A stretch of 64,000 nucleotides of DNA, taken from the NCBI RefSeq assembly GCF_035599575.1, contig NZ_CP141179.1:806001-870000 (forward strand), given 5' to 3'. The position numbers and the translations under genes were made by a program. The DNA is from Roseovarius sp. Pro17 (lineage in GTDB: Bacteria; Pseudomonadota; Alphaproteobacteria; Rhodobacterales; Rhodobacteraceae). Positions 53,632 through 62,378 of the stretch are shown in pieces (position 1 is the first letter of the stretch; each line of letters begins with the position of its first letter). Under the pieces are notes generated by a model, which made no database searches, was not told the DNA's origin, and was given only the letters and a program-made list of their open reading frames with translations.

Positions 53632-55449
53632 ATGCTTTATAAACTTGGACACGGCCAGATCATCGAGGCTACACCCAAATCCCGCGGTCGCAGAGATGTG
53701 CGCGGTCGCGATTATATCTCGCTCAACGAGGTCGCCAGTATCTCGAAGTCGCGTGAATTCAGGCGCGTCCCAACCTATCCCGTGCCAGACCCCGATCCCT
53801 CGCCCGAACCTGGTCTGCAACCACGACAGGCCTTCCGGTACTACTGTAAGGATGCCGATCCGGTCGTCGAAATCGACGACGCCGGCGCAAAGATCAAAGC
53901 ATTGGCCGATGCAATGGCCGAAGCCGACCTTGATCAGAAGGACGAGGCGGGCGAATCTACCATGCCGCCGGTCTTTACCTATTTTGGCCAGTTCATCGAC
54001 CACGACATCACTGCAAACACCGACCGCGAAGAAGCGCCCGGAACGGAAGCTGGCAATTTCAACATTGACCGGCCCGATATCGCTCCGCAATCGCGCGATG
54101 TGGCCGAAACCGTCAAGCTAAACCTGCGCAAAGGGCGCCTGGAGTTGGACAGCGTGTACGGTGATGGTCCCGGTCAAAGTCCATCTGCCGAAAAACTGGA
54201 AGCCGCCCTGCGCGACCCCGCCGATGCGGTCAAAATGCGGCTCGGCACTGTCACACCAGTGCCGGGGTTCGAGCGGCCCCCGCTGCCCGTCGACAACGGC
54301 GCAGATCTGCCCCGCGTGGGTGCAGCCATCGACAGCGGCCACCTGACCATGGCCGAGGTGAACGAGTTGTTCAACGCGGATGGCAGCAAATCCGACGAGG
54401 AGGTCCGCCGCCTGGCCCTGATCGGCGACGGGCGCAATGACGAAAACCTGCTGGTTGCACAGTTTCACCTAAGCATCCTGCGGCTGCACAACGCGATTGC
54501 CGACAAGCTGCGTTCGGATGGCATGATCGGGGACGATGCAATCTTTAGTGCCGCCCGCAGCCAGGTCACACATATCTATCAATGGCTTGTGGTGAACGTG
54601 TTTCTGAAAACGGTGTGCGACTCTGCCGTGGTGGATCAGGTGTTGGCGGAAAAAGCGCCGTTGTATTCGGCGTTCTACGACATCCATAAGGATGACGTGC
54701 CCGAAGGCGTGCGGCCTATGCCAATCGAATTTTCGGTTGCGGCGTATCGGTATGGCCATTCCATGGTGCGGGCTGACTACGATTATAACCGCAACTTCGG
54801 TCGTGCCGCAGACGATACCGGCGATGGGCGCGCCTCGTTCAGGCAGATGTTTCAGTTCACTGGTGGGGGCGGCATGCTTGGTGCGCCGACCCTGCCCGAC
54901 AATTGGATCGCCGAGTGGGACCGGCTGATCGGCACGTCACCGATGTCCAACCGAGTGGCGCGCAAGATAGACACGCGGTTGGCCCTGGCCCTGAACAGTC
55001 TGGAAAACAACGACCCGAATATCATGATGTCGCGATTGGCAGAACGCAATCTGCGGCGTGGATACGTGTTCAACCTGCCGACCGCCCAAGCAATGATCCG
55101 TTGCCTTTACGACAAGGATATCCAGATCCCCGAACTTAGCGCGGCCGAGATCGCCCAAGGCAGTCCAGCCATGCAGGCCGCTGTAACGGGCGGCTGTTTC
55201 GACACCGGCACCCCGCTTTGGTTTTACCTCCTGAAAGAGGCCGAAGTGATGGCAGATGGCGCACATCTCGGCGCCTTGGGCAGCCGTATCGTGGCCGAAA
55301 CACTGATCGGTCTGCTGGTCACGGATGAGCGCAGCTATCTGAACCAGGGGGCATTCGGCAGTTGGACACCCGCCGATGTCGCGCAGCCGAATGGTGCGCC
55401 CATCGACAGTCTTGCCGCGATGATGCGCGCAGGTGGCGTTCACGCGTGA
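53632..55449 (+). CDS. Animal-type haem peroxidase
   Basis: 605 residues. Distal His124 in YFGQFIDHD, the typical LIGDGRNDENLLVAQFHLSI and LRLHNAIAD blocks near 264-290, Arg309 in the ARSQVTHIYQ helix and proximal His376 in YRYGHSMVR. Members oxidise halides or organic substrates with H2O2 and usually are exported. Here no signal peptide is seen; a short N-terminal basic region is present. Overlaps the next gene start (GTGA). Together with the PAP2/haloperoxidase-like protein it gives the cluster two potential oxidant generators. Confidence 0.88.
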   Translation: MLYKLGHGQIIEATPKSRGRRDVRGRDYISLNEVASISKSREFRRVPTYPVPDPDPSPEPGLQPRQAFRYYCKDADPVVEIDDAGAKIKALADAMAEADLDQKDEAGESTMPPVFTYFGQFIDHDITANTDREEAPGTEAGNFNIDRPDIAPQSRDVAETVKLNLRKGRLELDSVYGDGPGQSPSAEKLEAALRDPADAVKMRLGTVTPVPGFERPPLPVDNGADLPRVGAAIDSGHLTMAEVNELFNADGSKSDEEVRRLALIGDGRNDENLLVAQFHLSILRLHNAIADKLRSDGMIGDDAIFSAARSQVTHIYQWLVVNVFLKTVCDSAVVDQVLAEKAPLYSAFYDIHKDDVPEGVRPMPIEFSVAAYRYGHSMVRADYDYNRNFGRAADDTGDGRASFRQMFQFTGGGGMLGAPTLPDNWIAEWDRLIGTSPMSNRVARKIDTRLALALNSLENNDPNIMMSRLAERNLRRGYVFNLPTAQAMIRCLYDKDIQIPELSAAEIAQGSPAMQAAVTGGCFDTGTPLWFYLLKEAEVMADGAHLGALGSRIVAETLIGLLVTDERSYLNQGAFGSWTPADVAQPNGAPIDSLAAMMRAGGVHA

Positions 55450-57491
55450 CGCAACTGGTGCTGCCCGATGAGGGCGGCACCGACCAGATCAAGGTTAGCC
55501 CCATGCCTCAACCATCCCAAAAGGATCGCGTCCTTCGCGCTGATCCCACCGATCTGCGGGACCGGTTTTTCGAGCCATCACTGAACCCTTTGGGTGCGGA
55601 ATCCGAACCCGCGCTTGTCGGTCGGATTTGCAGCGAGACCCATGCTCTGCCCTATCATCTGCGCGACCAGGGGACGGATGGCACTTGTGCGGGCCAGGCG
55701 CTGGCCAATCTGATCGATATGCACCGCATCCGCGCGCTCGGTGCCAGAGCTGAGCGGCCCGCTCCGGTCTCCGCAAGGATGCTCTATCAGATGGGCGTTC
55801 AGCAAGAACGCGGTCCGGGTGCCACCGGCCCTGTCGGGGTCACATCGCTGCGGTCCGTTATCAAGGGATTTTATCACAACGGGGTCTGCCCCGAAGCAGC
55901 GTGGCCGGACAAGAAGGACGAAACCGTGCTGTCGCCCGACCGGGCCAAGGGCGCGCGGGGCACGACGCTGGGTGCCTATTACCGGGTGCGGTCCTATCTG
56001 AACGACTACCACGCGGCCCTGTCCGAAGCCGATTGTATTTTTGTTTCGGCCACCACCCACCGGGGCTGGCACAAGGTGACCGATGGAGCGATCCCAACAG
56101 ACCCTACTCCGGCGGAAAACCACGCCTTCGTTGCGGTGGGATATAACGACCGTGGCTTTCTCGTGCTGAATTCCTGGGGCCGCGATTGGGGTGGGTATCG
56201 ATCCGAGGGCCAGCTTCTGCACGGCGTCGCGCTGTGGAGTTACGAAGACTGGTCCATCAACGTGCTGGATGCATGGGTCTTGCGTCTGGGTGTTCCGTCC
56301 CCCGAGGCGTTCACATATTCCCATTCACGGCGTGGAATCTTTTTCGACGATGGCCCTCTTCAGGCGGGATCGGCGCCGTCGCATCAGCTTCTGGGGCATT
56401 TCGCGCATCTGGATGACGGCGACCACGTCACCGGTGGCAGCTATGCGTCATCGCGCAGCTCGGTCGCGCTGACCGCAGGGCGCATGGCGGCGAAGCCGGA
56501 CCGTCCTGTCCATATCTCCCTGCCCGGATCGCTTCTGGGCATCGGCGCGGCTTTCTTGTCCGAGGTGCGCCGTCGACCAGCGCTGGAAGACGGCTTGGGC
56601 ATGTATCCCTACACCCTGTTCTGGTGCAACGATATGGTAGAAAGCACCACATCGGTTCTGGCGCATCTGTTTGATACTGCAGTTGAAAAGGTTGGCGTCC
56701 ACAGCCCCGACCTGAACGACGAAATCGAGGTCGCCACATCCGGCATCGGCCGCGCATTCTGGCGCGACATTAAACGCGCCGCCAGGCGCGCTGGGCACCA
56801 CGCGCATATGCACAGACCGGCCGTGACACAGGACGGCGCCGCCGCCGAGTTGTTTGATCACTTCGCCGCCACTGGGGCCAAGCTGCACCTGACGGCGGAC
56901 GGGGCAGGAGTGCTGTTGCTGGAGCAATATTTGCTGTCTCTGCATACGGGCGGCCCCGGCAAAGACATCGCGGGCACGCGCCGGGCGTTCTTTGATGTGG
57001 TGTCGTCGTTGACGCTGATCGCGCCCACGATCCGCGCGGATGATTTCGCCGCCGCCTTTGGCCCGTTAGTGGCCGAGTTGGCTGCGCGCAAGCCGATCAA
57101 GGACGCCGCGCGCGTAACGCTGTGGGTGCCATCCTGGGGGTTTGAGCGGAAGCTGACGGTCGGGCACTATTCCCGGTCGATTCTGGATCTGGTCCTTTAC
57201 GGGTTCGAAGGCGCCGACAAAGCGCGCGACCGTTTCATCGGCATGTCCGCCAAGCGGTGGGGTGCGGCGCAATTGACCGAACCGGGCGGCCTGCTTGCGG
57301 GCGTTGACGTGCGCAAGATCAAGACCCCCGACCACGCCAAGCAACCGGCCGAGGAGCGCCGCCGCCGATACACTCAAGCCCACGTCATCGCCCACAAGGA
57401 AAGCCATGCACAGATACTGGCAAACCTGCAGGCCATCATCTCCGAAGACTCTCAGCAAAAGGATGAATCCCATGATCAAGATCACACTTGA
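55446..57491 (+). CDS. Papain-like (C1) cysteine peptidase with long C-terminal region
   Basis: 681 residues from a GTG overlapping the peroxidase stop; an ATG at 55503 is an alternative. Catalytic set: Gln75 and Cys81 in RDQGTDGTCAGQALAN, His226 in NHAFVAVGYND and Asn242 in VLNSWGRDWGG, the bleomycin-hydrolase/C1 pattern. The ~420-residue C-terminal region is unlike known C1 proteins, with a stretch (LSLHTGGPGKDIAGTRRAFF) that may be a peptide-binding or death-like domain. No signal peptide. Its last 20 bp overlap the SGNH-caspase gene. Confidence 0.83.
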   Translation: MTQLVLPDEGGTDQIKVSPMPQPSQKDRVLRADPTDLRDRFFEPSLNPLGAESEPALVGRICSETHALPYHLRDQGTDGTCAGQALANLIDMHRIRALGARAERPAPVSARMLYQMGVQQERGPGATGPVGVTSLRSVIKGFYHNGVCPEAAWPDKKDETVLSPDRAKGARGTTLGAYYRVRSYLNDYHAALSEADCIFVSATTHRGWHKVTDGAIPTDPTPAENHAFVAVGYNDRGFLVLNSWGRDWGGYRSEGQLLHGVALWSYEDWSINVLDAWVLRLGVPSPEAFTYSHSRRGIFFDDGPLQAGSAPSHQLLGHFAHLDDGDHVTGGSYASSRSSVALTAGRMAAKPDRPVHISLPGSLLGIGAAFLSEVRRRPALEDGLGMYPYTLFWCNDMVESTTSVLAHLFDTAVEKVGVHSPDLNDEIEVATSGIGRAFWRDIKRAARRAGHHAHMHRPAVTQDGAAAELFDHFAATGAKLHLTADGAGVLLLEQYLLSLHTGGPGKDIAGTRRAFFDVVSSLTLIAPTIRADDFAAAFGPLVAELAARKPIKDAARVTLWVPSWGFERKLTVGHYSRSILDLVLYGFEGADKARDRFIGMSAKRWGAAQLTEPGGLLAGVDVRKIKTPDHAKQPAEERRRRYTQAHVIAHKESHAQILANLQAIISEDSQQKDESHDQDHT

Positions 57492-59280
57492 AGAGCTGTC
57501 ACAGAAGATGGCCGAGCCGGGCACCCAGCCCGAAGATCTGGCCCCCTATTTTATCGAAGATGTGGATGCATCAGACCCATTCGCGCCCGCTATCACGCTC
57601 AACCCGGACCGCGTAGTTATTCCTGATACCGATGATGCCGCCACACGATCCGCGCTGCTCTTAAACGGGGCCAACTGGATCGAACGCCAGAGCCGACAAG
57701 CAAGGTTTTTCCGAAGGCTGTCAAAGGGCGATTACAAGGGCCCGATCATCGTCGAAGAAGGTGACAGTTGGTTCCAGTTCCCGATCTTGCTACGCGATAC
57801 GATTGATGTCTTGATGGAGGAATACGCGGTTTTTTCGCTGTCCGCCGGGGGCGACACGCTGGCCAACATGGCCGCGCGCGCCGAATACCGCAAAGCAATC
57901 GAACAGACGGGCGCCACGATCTTGTTGCTGTCCGGCGGTGGCAACGATCTGGTGGCCGATGGCGATCTGTCGCGTCACTTGCGCAAATTTAATCCTGACC
58001 TGGCGGCTCGTGACTATCTCCTGCCCAGTTTCGACCAACTTGTGGCGACCGCTTTGGGGCAATTCGACCGGATTTATCGCGACGTGGCCGCACGGTACCC
58101 TAAGGTGCGGATCTTGTGCCACGGCTATGATTTCGCGGTTCCGAACAAGGGCAAATGGCTGGGCAAACCGATGATTGCCAACGGGATCAAGGATGCAAGG
58201 ATCCAGGTCGATATCGCCAAGATCATGATGGATCGGTTCAATGACGCGATGGCAGGGTTGGCCCGACGCCATTCCCACGTGACCTTCCTGAACCTGCGCG
58301 GCACGGTCGGGGGTGCGCGCTGGCATGACGAGCTGCATCCAACCAACGAGGGATATCGCGATGTAGCAAAGCAGTTTTCGGATGGGATCAAGGCGCTTGG
58401 CCACAAATCGCGCGGCGCATCCACGCCGTCGTCGGTGTCGCTGCATGTGGGACTGAACAAGGTCGATCAGGGACATTACGGCGGCGGTCTGATTGATCTG
58501 GATTTCTGCGTTGCCGATGCAGATGCCATGGACGCAATCGCCCATGATGGGGGCTTTGCGAACCGCACCCAGTTGAAGGACCACGAGGCCACCCGTGACG
58601 CCATCATCGAAGCCTGCGCCGATGCGGCAAAAACGCTGAAGGCGGGCGATATTTTCATGTTCAGCTACGCCGGACACGGTGGCCAGGTGAAGGATTTCAA
58701 CGATGACGAATCTGGCGGCCCCGACCGCGATATCCTGGACGAAACTCTCTGCCTTTACGACGCTCAATTGATTGATGATGAACTGTACAAGATCTGGTCC
58801 GACTTTGCCGAAGGCGTGCGCGTGCTGGCGGTCTTCGATTGCTGCCACTCGGGGTCCATGTTGCGGGCATCCGTGGATCTGGCCGCGCAGGACGGCCCCA
58901 CACGTGGCAAGACCCGGATGATGCCATTGGCCGTGGCCGCGCAGGTCTTTCGAAACAACGCCGATTTTTATCGCAGCCTGCCATCGTCGCAGCCTGGACC
59001 GGGGCTGGCGACGCCATACCATGAACTGACGTTCCCGGTGGCGGCCAGTGTGCTGCAAGTGTCGGCCTGCCAGTCCAACCAAAAGGCGCAAGAGGATCTG
59101 GGCAACGGCCTCTTCACCGCGTCGATCTTGGAAACACTTGCCGAAACCAGCGACCCCATAGGATACAAGGCCTTCCGCGACCGCTGTGCCGCACGCATGC
59201 CAACTTGGCAAAGCCCAAACTTTTGGTCCGTGGGCCGCCCCGATCCGGCGTTCGAAGGCCAGCGTGTCTTTTCAGTATGA
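57472..59280 (+). CDS. SGNH hydrolase / caspase-like (C14) fusion protein
   Basis: 602 residues. The first half (~90-310) is an SGNH/GDSL hydrolase: Ser99 in EEGDSWFQFP, Asn158 in GGGNDL and the Asp286/His289 pair in WHDELHPTNEGY. The second half (~320-600) is a metacaspase-type caspase: His402 in YAGHGGQV and Cys458 in FDCCHSGS, with the acidic DDESGGPDRDILDE loop. AAGGA lies ~10 bases before the ATG. Both active sites appear intact. Such a fusion could couple lipid or ester cleavage to proteolysis. Last intact gene of the cluster. Confidence 0.86.
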   Translation: MIKITLEELSQKMAEPGTQPEDLAPYFIEDVDASDPFAPAITLNPDRVVIPDTDDAATRSALLLNGANWIERQSRQARFFRRLSKGDYKGPIIVEEGDSWFQFPILLRDTIDVLMEEYAVFSLSAGGDTLANMAARAEYRKAIEQTGATILLLSGGGNDLVADGDLSRHLRKFNPDLAARDYLLPSFDQLVATALGQFDRIYRDVAARYPKVRILCHGYDFAVPNKGKWLGKPMIANGIKDARIQVDIAKIMMDRFNDAMAGLARRHSHVTFLNLRGTVGGARWHDELHPTNEGYRDVAKQFSDGIKALGHKSRGASTPSSVSLHVGLNKVDQGHYGGGLIDLDFCVADADAMDAIAHDGGFANRTQLKDHEATRDAIIEACADAAKTLKAGDIFMFSYAGHGGQVKDFNDDESGGPDRDILDETLCLYDAQLIDDELYKIWSDFAEGVRVLAVFDCCHSGSMLRASVDLAAQDGPTRGKTRMMPLAVAAQVFRNNADFYRSLPSSQPGPGLATPYHELTFPVAASVLQVSACQSNQKAQEDLGNGLFTASILETLAETSDPIGYKAFRDRCAARMPTWQSPNFWSVGRPDPAFEGQRVFSV

Positions 59281-59820
59281 GGGGCCGGATCACCACCGAC
59301 ATGATGCAGCGGGCGCTGCTGAAGCACCCTCGCCGCCATGAAAGCGTTTCAGACCGCGCACGGCATTACCGTCAGTGGTCTGATAGATACCGATACCGCC
59401 GGCGTCCTGTTCGACGATGCACTGGATGGGGCGGCATTGCACGACGGTACTCCGTGGATGGATAAGGCGCAGCAGATGATGGGGCTGCACGAAAGCCTGC
59501 ACAATCGGACTTTGACCGATTTTCTGGCCAGCGACGGGGGCACGGCAGGCGATCCGGCGGCCGTGCCTCGGTGCGCCGATTTCGTTCAAACCTGCATTGC
59601 CCTGTCTATGCCGGATGAACCGCTGCCAACTATTCCTTACGCGTCCATCGCTTGGGCGCGTTTTGGGAGGCCGATAGTCCCCTGTTTTGGCGCGATCTTG
59701 TGTTTCTGGCGTGAGAGTCCAGACATTTGAAAGGGTCATGTGGGGCTCTGCGTCGACGTCAGCGCCACTCATTTCCTGCTACGCGGCGTGAATCAATCCG
59801 ACCAGATCAGCGAGAAATGA
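59277..59820 (+). pseudogene. Decayed peptidoglycan-binding/amidase (TIGR02594-like) gene
   Basis: The ATG at 59277 overlaps the caspase-fusion stop and reads MRGRITTDMMQRALLKHPR. A one-base shift near 59330-59337 then leads into MKAFQTAHGITVSGLIDTDT, the end of a peptidoglycan-binding domain. It continues with PRCADFVQTCIALS and FWRESPDI, an in-frame TGA at 59728, then KGHVGLCVDVSATHFLLRGVNQ. Cys in the RCADF block and His in GHVGL would be the CHAP/NlpC-like catalytic pair. The Trp normally before the Cys is Arg. So the seventh gene of the cluster is broken. Confidence 0.68.
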
Positions 59821-60165
59821 ATCGGGCGGGACGTCCTGCGCCACGACCGTACACTGGTTAGCCTCCAATTGACCGCTCAATGCGAACGTTGGCGGGTTTT
59901 GTGAAACAGTGTCCCAATCTAGCTCCCGCAACCAACGCTATTCAGCCATTTGGATGCCACACAATTTGCCACACATTCATCTGTGTGGGAATTTATAAAC
60001 TCTTGAAGATAAAGTATAATAAATGAAGATCATGCAGATATGGCGGACTGTCGATCCGCCACTATCTTTCGTTATGGTATTGAATTTTATCATTAATTCT
60101 CTTTTTTCTTGACTGCGTTCCCACATTTGTTCCCACTTGAGACGCCGCCTTACCCGCTCTCGGTG
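59821..60165. other. AT-rich intergenic region beside the integrase gene
   Basis: 345 bp, visibly AT-rich from 59960 to 60125 (TTTATAAAC, AGTATAATAAATGAAG). It contains two short repeats GGGAACAAATGTGGGAAC near 60118 and GTGTGGGAA near 59983. No gene. As the left flank of the integrase it is the likely place for one attachment end, but no matching repeat was found. Confidence 0.45.
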
Positions 60166-61207
60166 TCAATCCTCTAGAACATCATCCGCTGACTCGCCTG
60201 TAATGAGTTCGCGCTGCCGCTCGCGACTGATCTGTCCGTAGCTACGCAGAGTGGTCAGCACGTCAGTATGGCCGAGATTCTGGGATGTTGCGACGATTTC
60301 TGCGACTGAGGGGCAGGTCTTGGTTGCATGGCGGGCTAGCACGTGGCGGAAAGCGTGCGGTCCGAATTCCGAAAGGCTTGCGGTAGCAAAAGCGGTGTTG
60401 ACGATCTTGCCGACCGGTTCGGTGCTTTTCCAAGATCGACGCTCGAAGCCCTCTGCGGTAAAGCCGGTGTTGGAGTTCGCTGCAATAGCAGTCGCCGGAA
60501 ACAGCGGATCGTCCGGGCCATAAAGGTCTTCGTCGTCGAGATGTGTCATCCATGCGAACAGCGCGGCTTCGGCCTCCGGGAAACCTCTTGCGAAGAAGGT
60601 ATCGATATTTTTTCCAAACTTGGTCACCACCTCGCGCGGGTTTTGTGCAACGGATTTCTCTTTAAGATCGACGTGCTTGATACGCAAAGAGATCAGCGCA
60701 TCTACCCGAATACCGGTCAGGCACAGCAAACCAAAGACCGTCTTGTCGCGCATCTCGCGTGGGGTGTTCGCGGGCATCATCTCAAGCGCCCGTTTGGCCT
60801 GTTTCACGCTGGGTGCTGGACGCGTGGGAGCGGCGCGGGCTTCGGCTTCATCGCGGCGGGAGAGGTTGAAGTAATCAGCGCCCGACGCCCGAATACGACT
60901 GCGAAATCCATCTTGCTGAGAAAGCCAGAGCGTGAATTCTCGCAAGGTTGCCAGAATGGCGCGAGTAGTGGATTTGCTCAGAGGCTTACCGGTCGAACTT
61001 TTGACCTGCTCAAGATAGGTGCGGAAGCCCATCGCCCCATTCGATGTGGAATTTGCTGAAATCCTTGCGACCGTTCCAGACGTCGAAACGTTCAAGCGCA
61101 GCCAACTCCCTGTCGAGCGACTTCTCGGAAAGCTGGCGTGCATACTTTCGGAAGTCCACAAACCGGCGCTTGAGGCATTCGTTCTTCTCATTTGGACGAT
61201 TGACCAT
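60166..61207 (-). pseudogene. Tyrosine integrase with a one-base frameshift
   Basis: A near-perfect Shine-Dalgarno (AAAGGAGGT) precedes the ATG at 61205-61207; the protein begins MVNRPNEKNECLKRRFVDFR and reaches FHIEW. The frame then changes at a run of four G (plus-strand CCCC at 61035-61038), after which AMGFRTYLEQVK continues to the end. Removing one base gives a continuous ~346-residue integrase. C-terminal catalytic residues: Arg in LTGIRVDALISLR, His-x-x-Arg in HAFRHVLARHA, His in NLGHTDVLTT and Tyr in RSYGQIS. It is either inactive, or the shift is a sequencing error. Confidence 0.78.
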
Positions 61208-61427
61208 AATGACCTCCTTTCAGGCGTTCAGCAGAGGGTATTTCGCGTGCCGACCGGGCATGGCCGAAAGTGTGCGTATTCCCAACGAATTGCCGGTCTT
61301 TCGGCTTTCATCCTGCCGCTAAGTCTCAGTGACAATGCCGCGTCATGAGCTGTGTATCGCGTAATCCTTCGGAACCGGCCTAAATTCGAGTTCAGCATTC
61401 GCTGAATGAAAATCCGGTGTATGATAG

Positions 61428-61585
61428 CTTTGGTCGGCAGCGCGTAGACCTCAAATATCGCAGCGCTTCTGGCCAAAGCGAATACAGATTTCCGTTTTTT
61501 TAATGCTCCTAGGGTGACCTAGCGCCAAGGTAACAATGGCCAGAAGCGCGTAGACTTCAAATATCGCAGCGGTTCTGGCCATTGT
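61428..61585. repeat. Two hairpin-forming direct repeats
   Basis: A 36-bp core (GCGCGTAGAC(C/T)TCAAATATC... ending TTCTGGCCA) is present at 61440-61475 and 61546-61581 with two differences. In copy 2, ACAATGGCCAGAA (61533) pairs with TTCTGGCCATTGT (61573), 13 of 13. In copy 1 the outer stem is CTTTGG with CCAAAG, so flanking arms changed on both sides together. Function unknown: attachment, regulatory or structured RNA. Confidence 0.6.
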
Positions 61586-61757
61586 GGATATGAGTTCTAC
61601 TTTGGAAAAATCGACATTTTAGTCACTTGGCAGAGGCTGTTCGATCAGCATAGCTGGGCGCATAACATAGACGGCGGATTCCGGACTTTCGCTGCGATGG
61701 CGTACGGACTAGGGTACAACACGAAAAGCGGACATCTATGGTTGTGAAATAGGTTAG

Positions 61758-62378
61758 CTACTTGGTGGATCTTCTCATTGTGATCAGGCCAGCAGCATTC
61801 AATCCCAGGCCCCATGAGCGGTTTTGCCAATACTGGCCCGCTATTTTGGTCGCATCTTCGTTCAGGGTGAGTACCGCAGACCCATAAAACTTCGGTTGGT
61901 CCGTTACGGCAAGAGGCTGCGTGTTGTCTTGCTTGTTGGTCTGTTCGTAAACCCCTGCTACCGACTTGTTTCCATTCTCGGACTTAAAAAATTCAACAGA
62001 GACTGTTTCGGAACTGAGCAATGGGGTAGTTTCATTCCGTAAGAAGGCCACGTCAGTCCGAAACCACGTCTGTTTGATTTTCACATCAAAGATTGTTTCT
62101 TGCAGGCTAGGCCTTTCGTCCTTCAAGGGGTCAAATGTGATTTCGTCACTGGCGGCAGCGTCTTTCAAGCGTCCCACAATTGGCCAATTGGACTGGATAG
62201 TCACAACCCACTCGCCGTTCAAGTCAGGAAAGAAGCGATTTGCGAGCCATGGCCCCACCAAAGGTAGCTTCCAAAGAAGACGCCAGCCTGGCACTACAAG
62301 GAAGAGCGCAAAGCTTCCCCAGATTATCCCCGCGACAACTCTAGAAGTCAGAAGATTGCCAACTAGCGATCCCAACAT
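61758..62378 (-). CDS. Cap15-like cyclic nucleotide-gated effector (2TM/beta-barrel), stand-alone
   Basis: 206 residues from MLGSLVGNLL. Hydrophobic span ~13-30 (RVVAGIIWGSFALFLVVP) with a second weaker one ~33-47, followed by a beta-rich domain beginning FFPDLNGEWVVTIQSNWP and containing KIKQTWFRTDVAF, SSETVSVEF and the closing IAGQYWQNRSWGLGLNAAG. This is the layout of the SMODS-associated 2TM beta-strand effector family (Cap15), which in CBASS binds cyclic dinucleotides and disrupts membranes. No CD-NTase gene is in view. Lower GC than its neighbours. Its start overlaps the end of the membrane gene to the right. Confidence 0.72.
   Translation of the reverse strand: MLGSLVGNLLTSRVVAGIIWGSFALFLVVPGWRLLWKLPLVGPWLANRFFPDLNGEWVVTIQSNWPIVGRLKDAAASDEITFDPLKDERPSLQETIFDVKIKQTWFRTDVAFLRNETTPLLSSETVSVEFFKSENGNKSVAGVYEQTNKQDNTQPLAVTDQPKFYGSAVLTLNEDATKIAGQYWQNRSWGLGLNAAGLITMRRSTK

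Noticed and set aside
57790..59211. A 473-codon leftward frame opposite the SGNH-caspase gene
   Set aside because: Antisense shadow of a gene with two intact catalytic domains.
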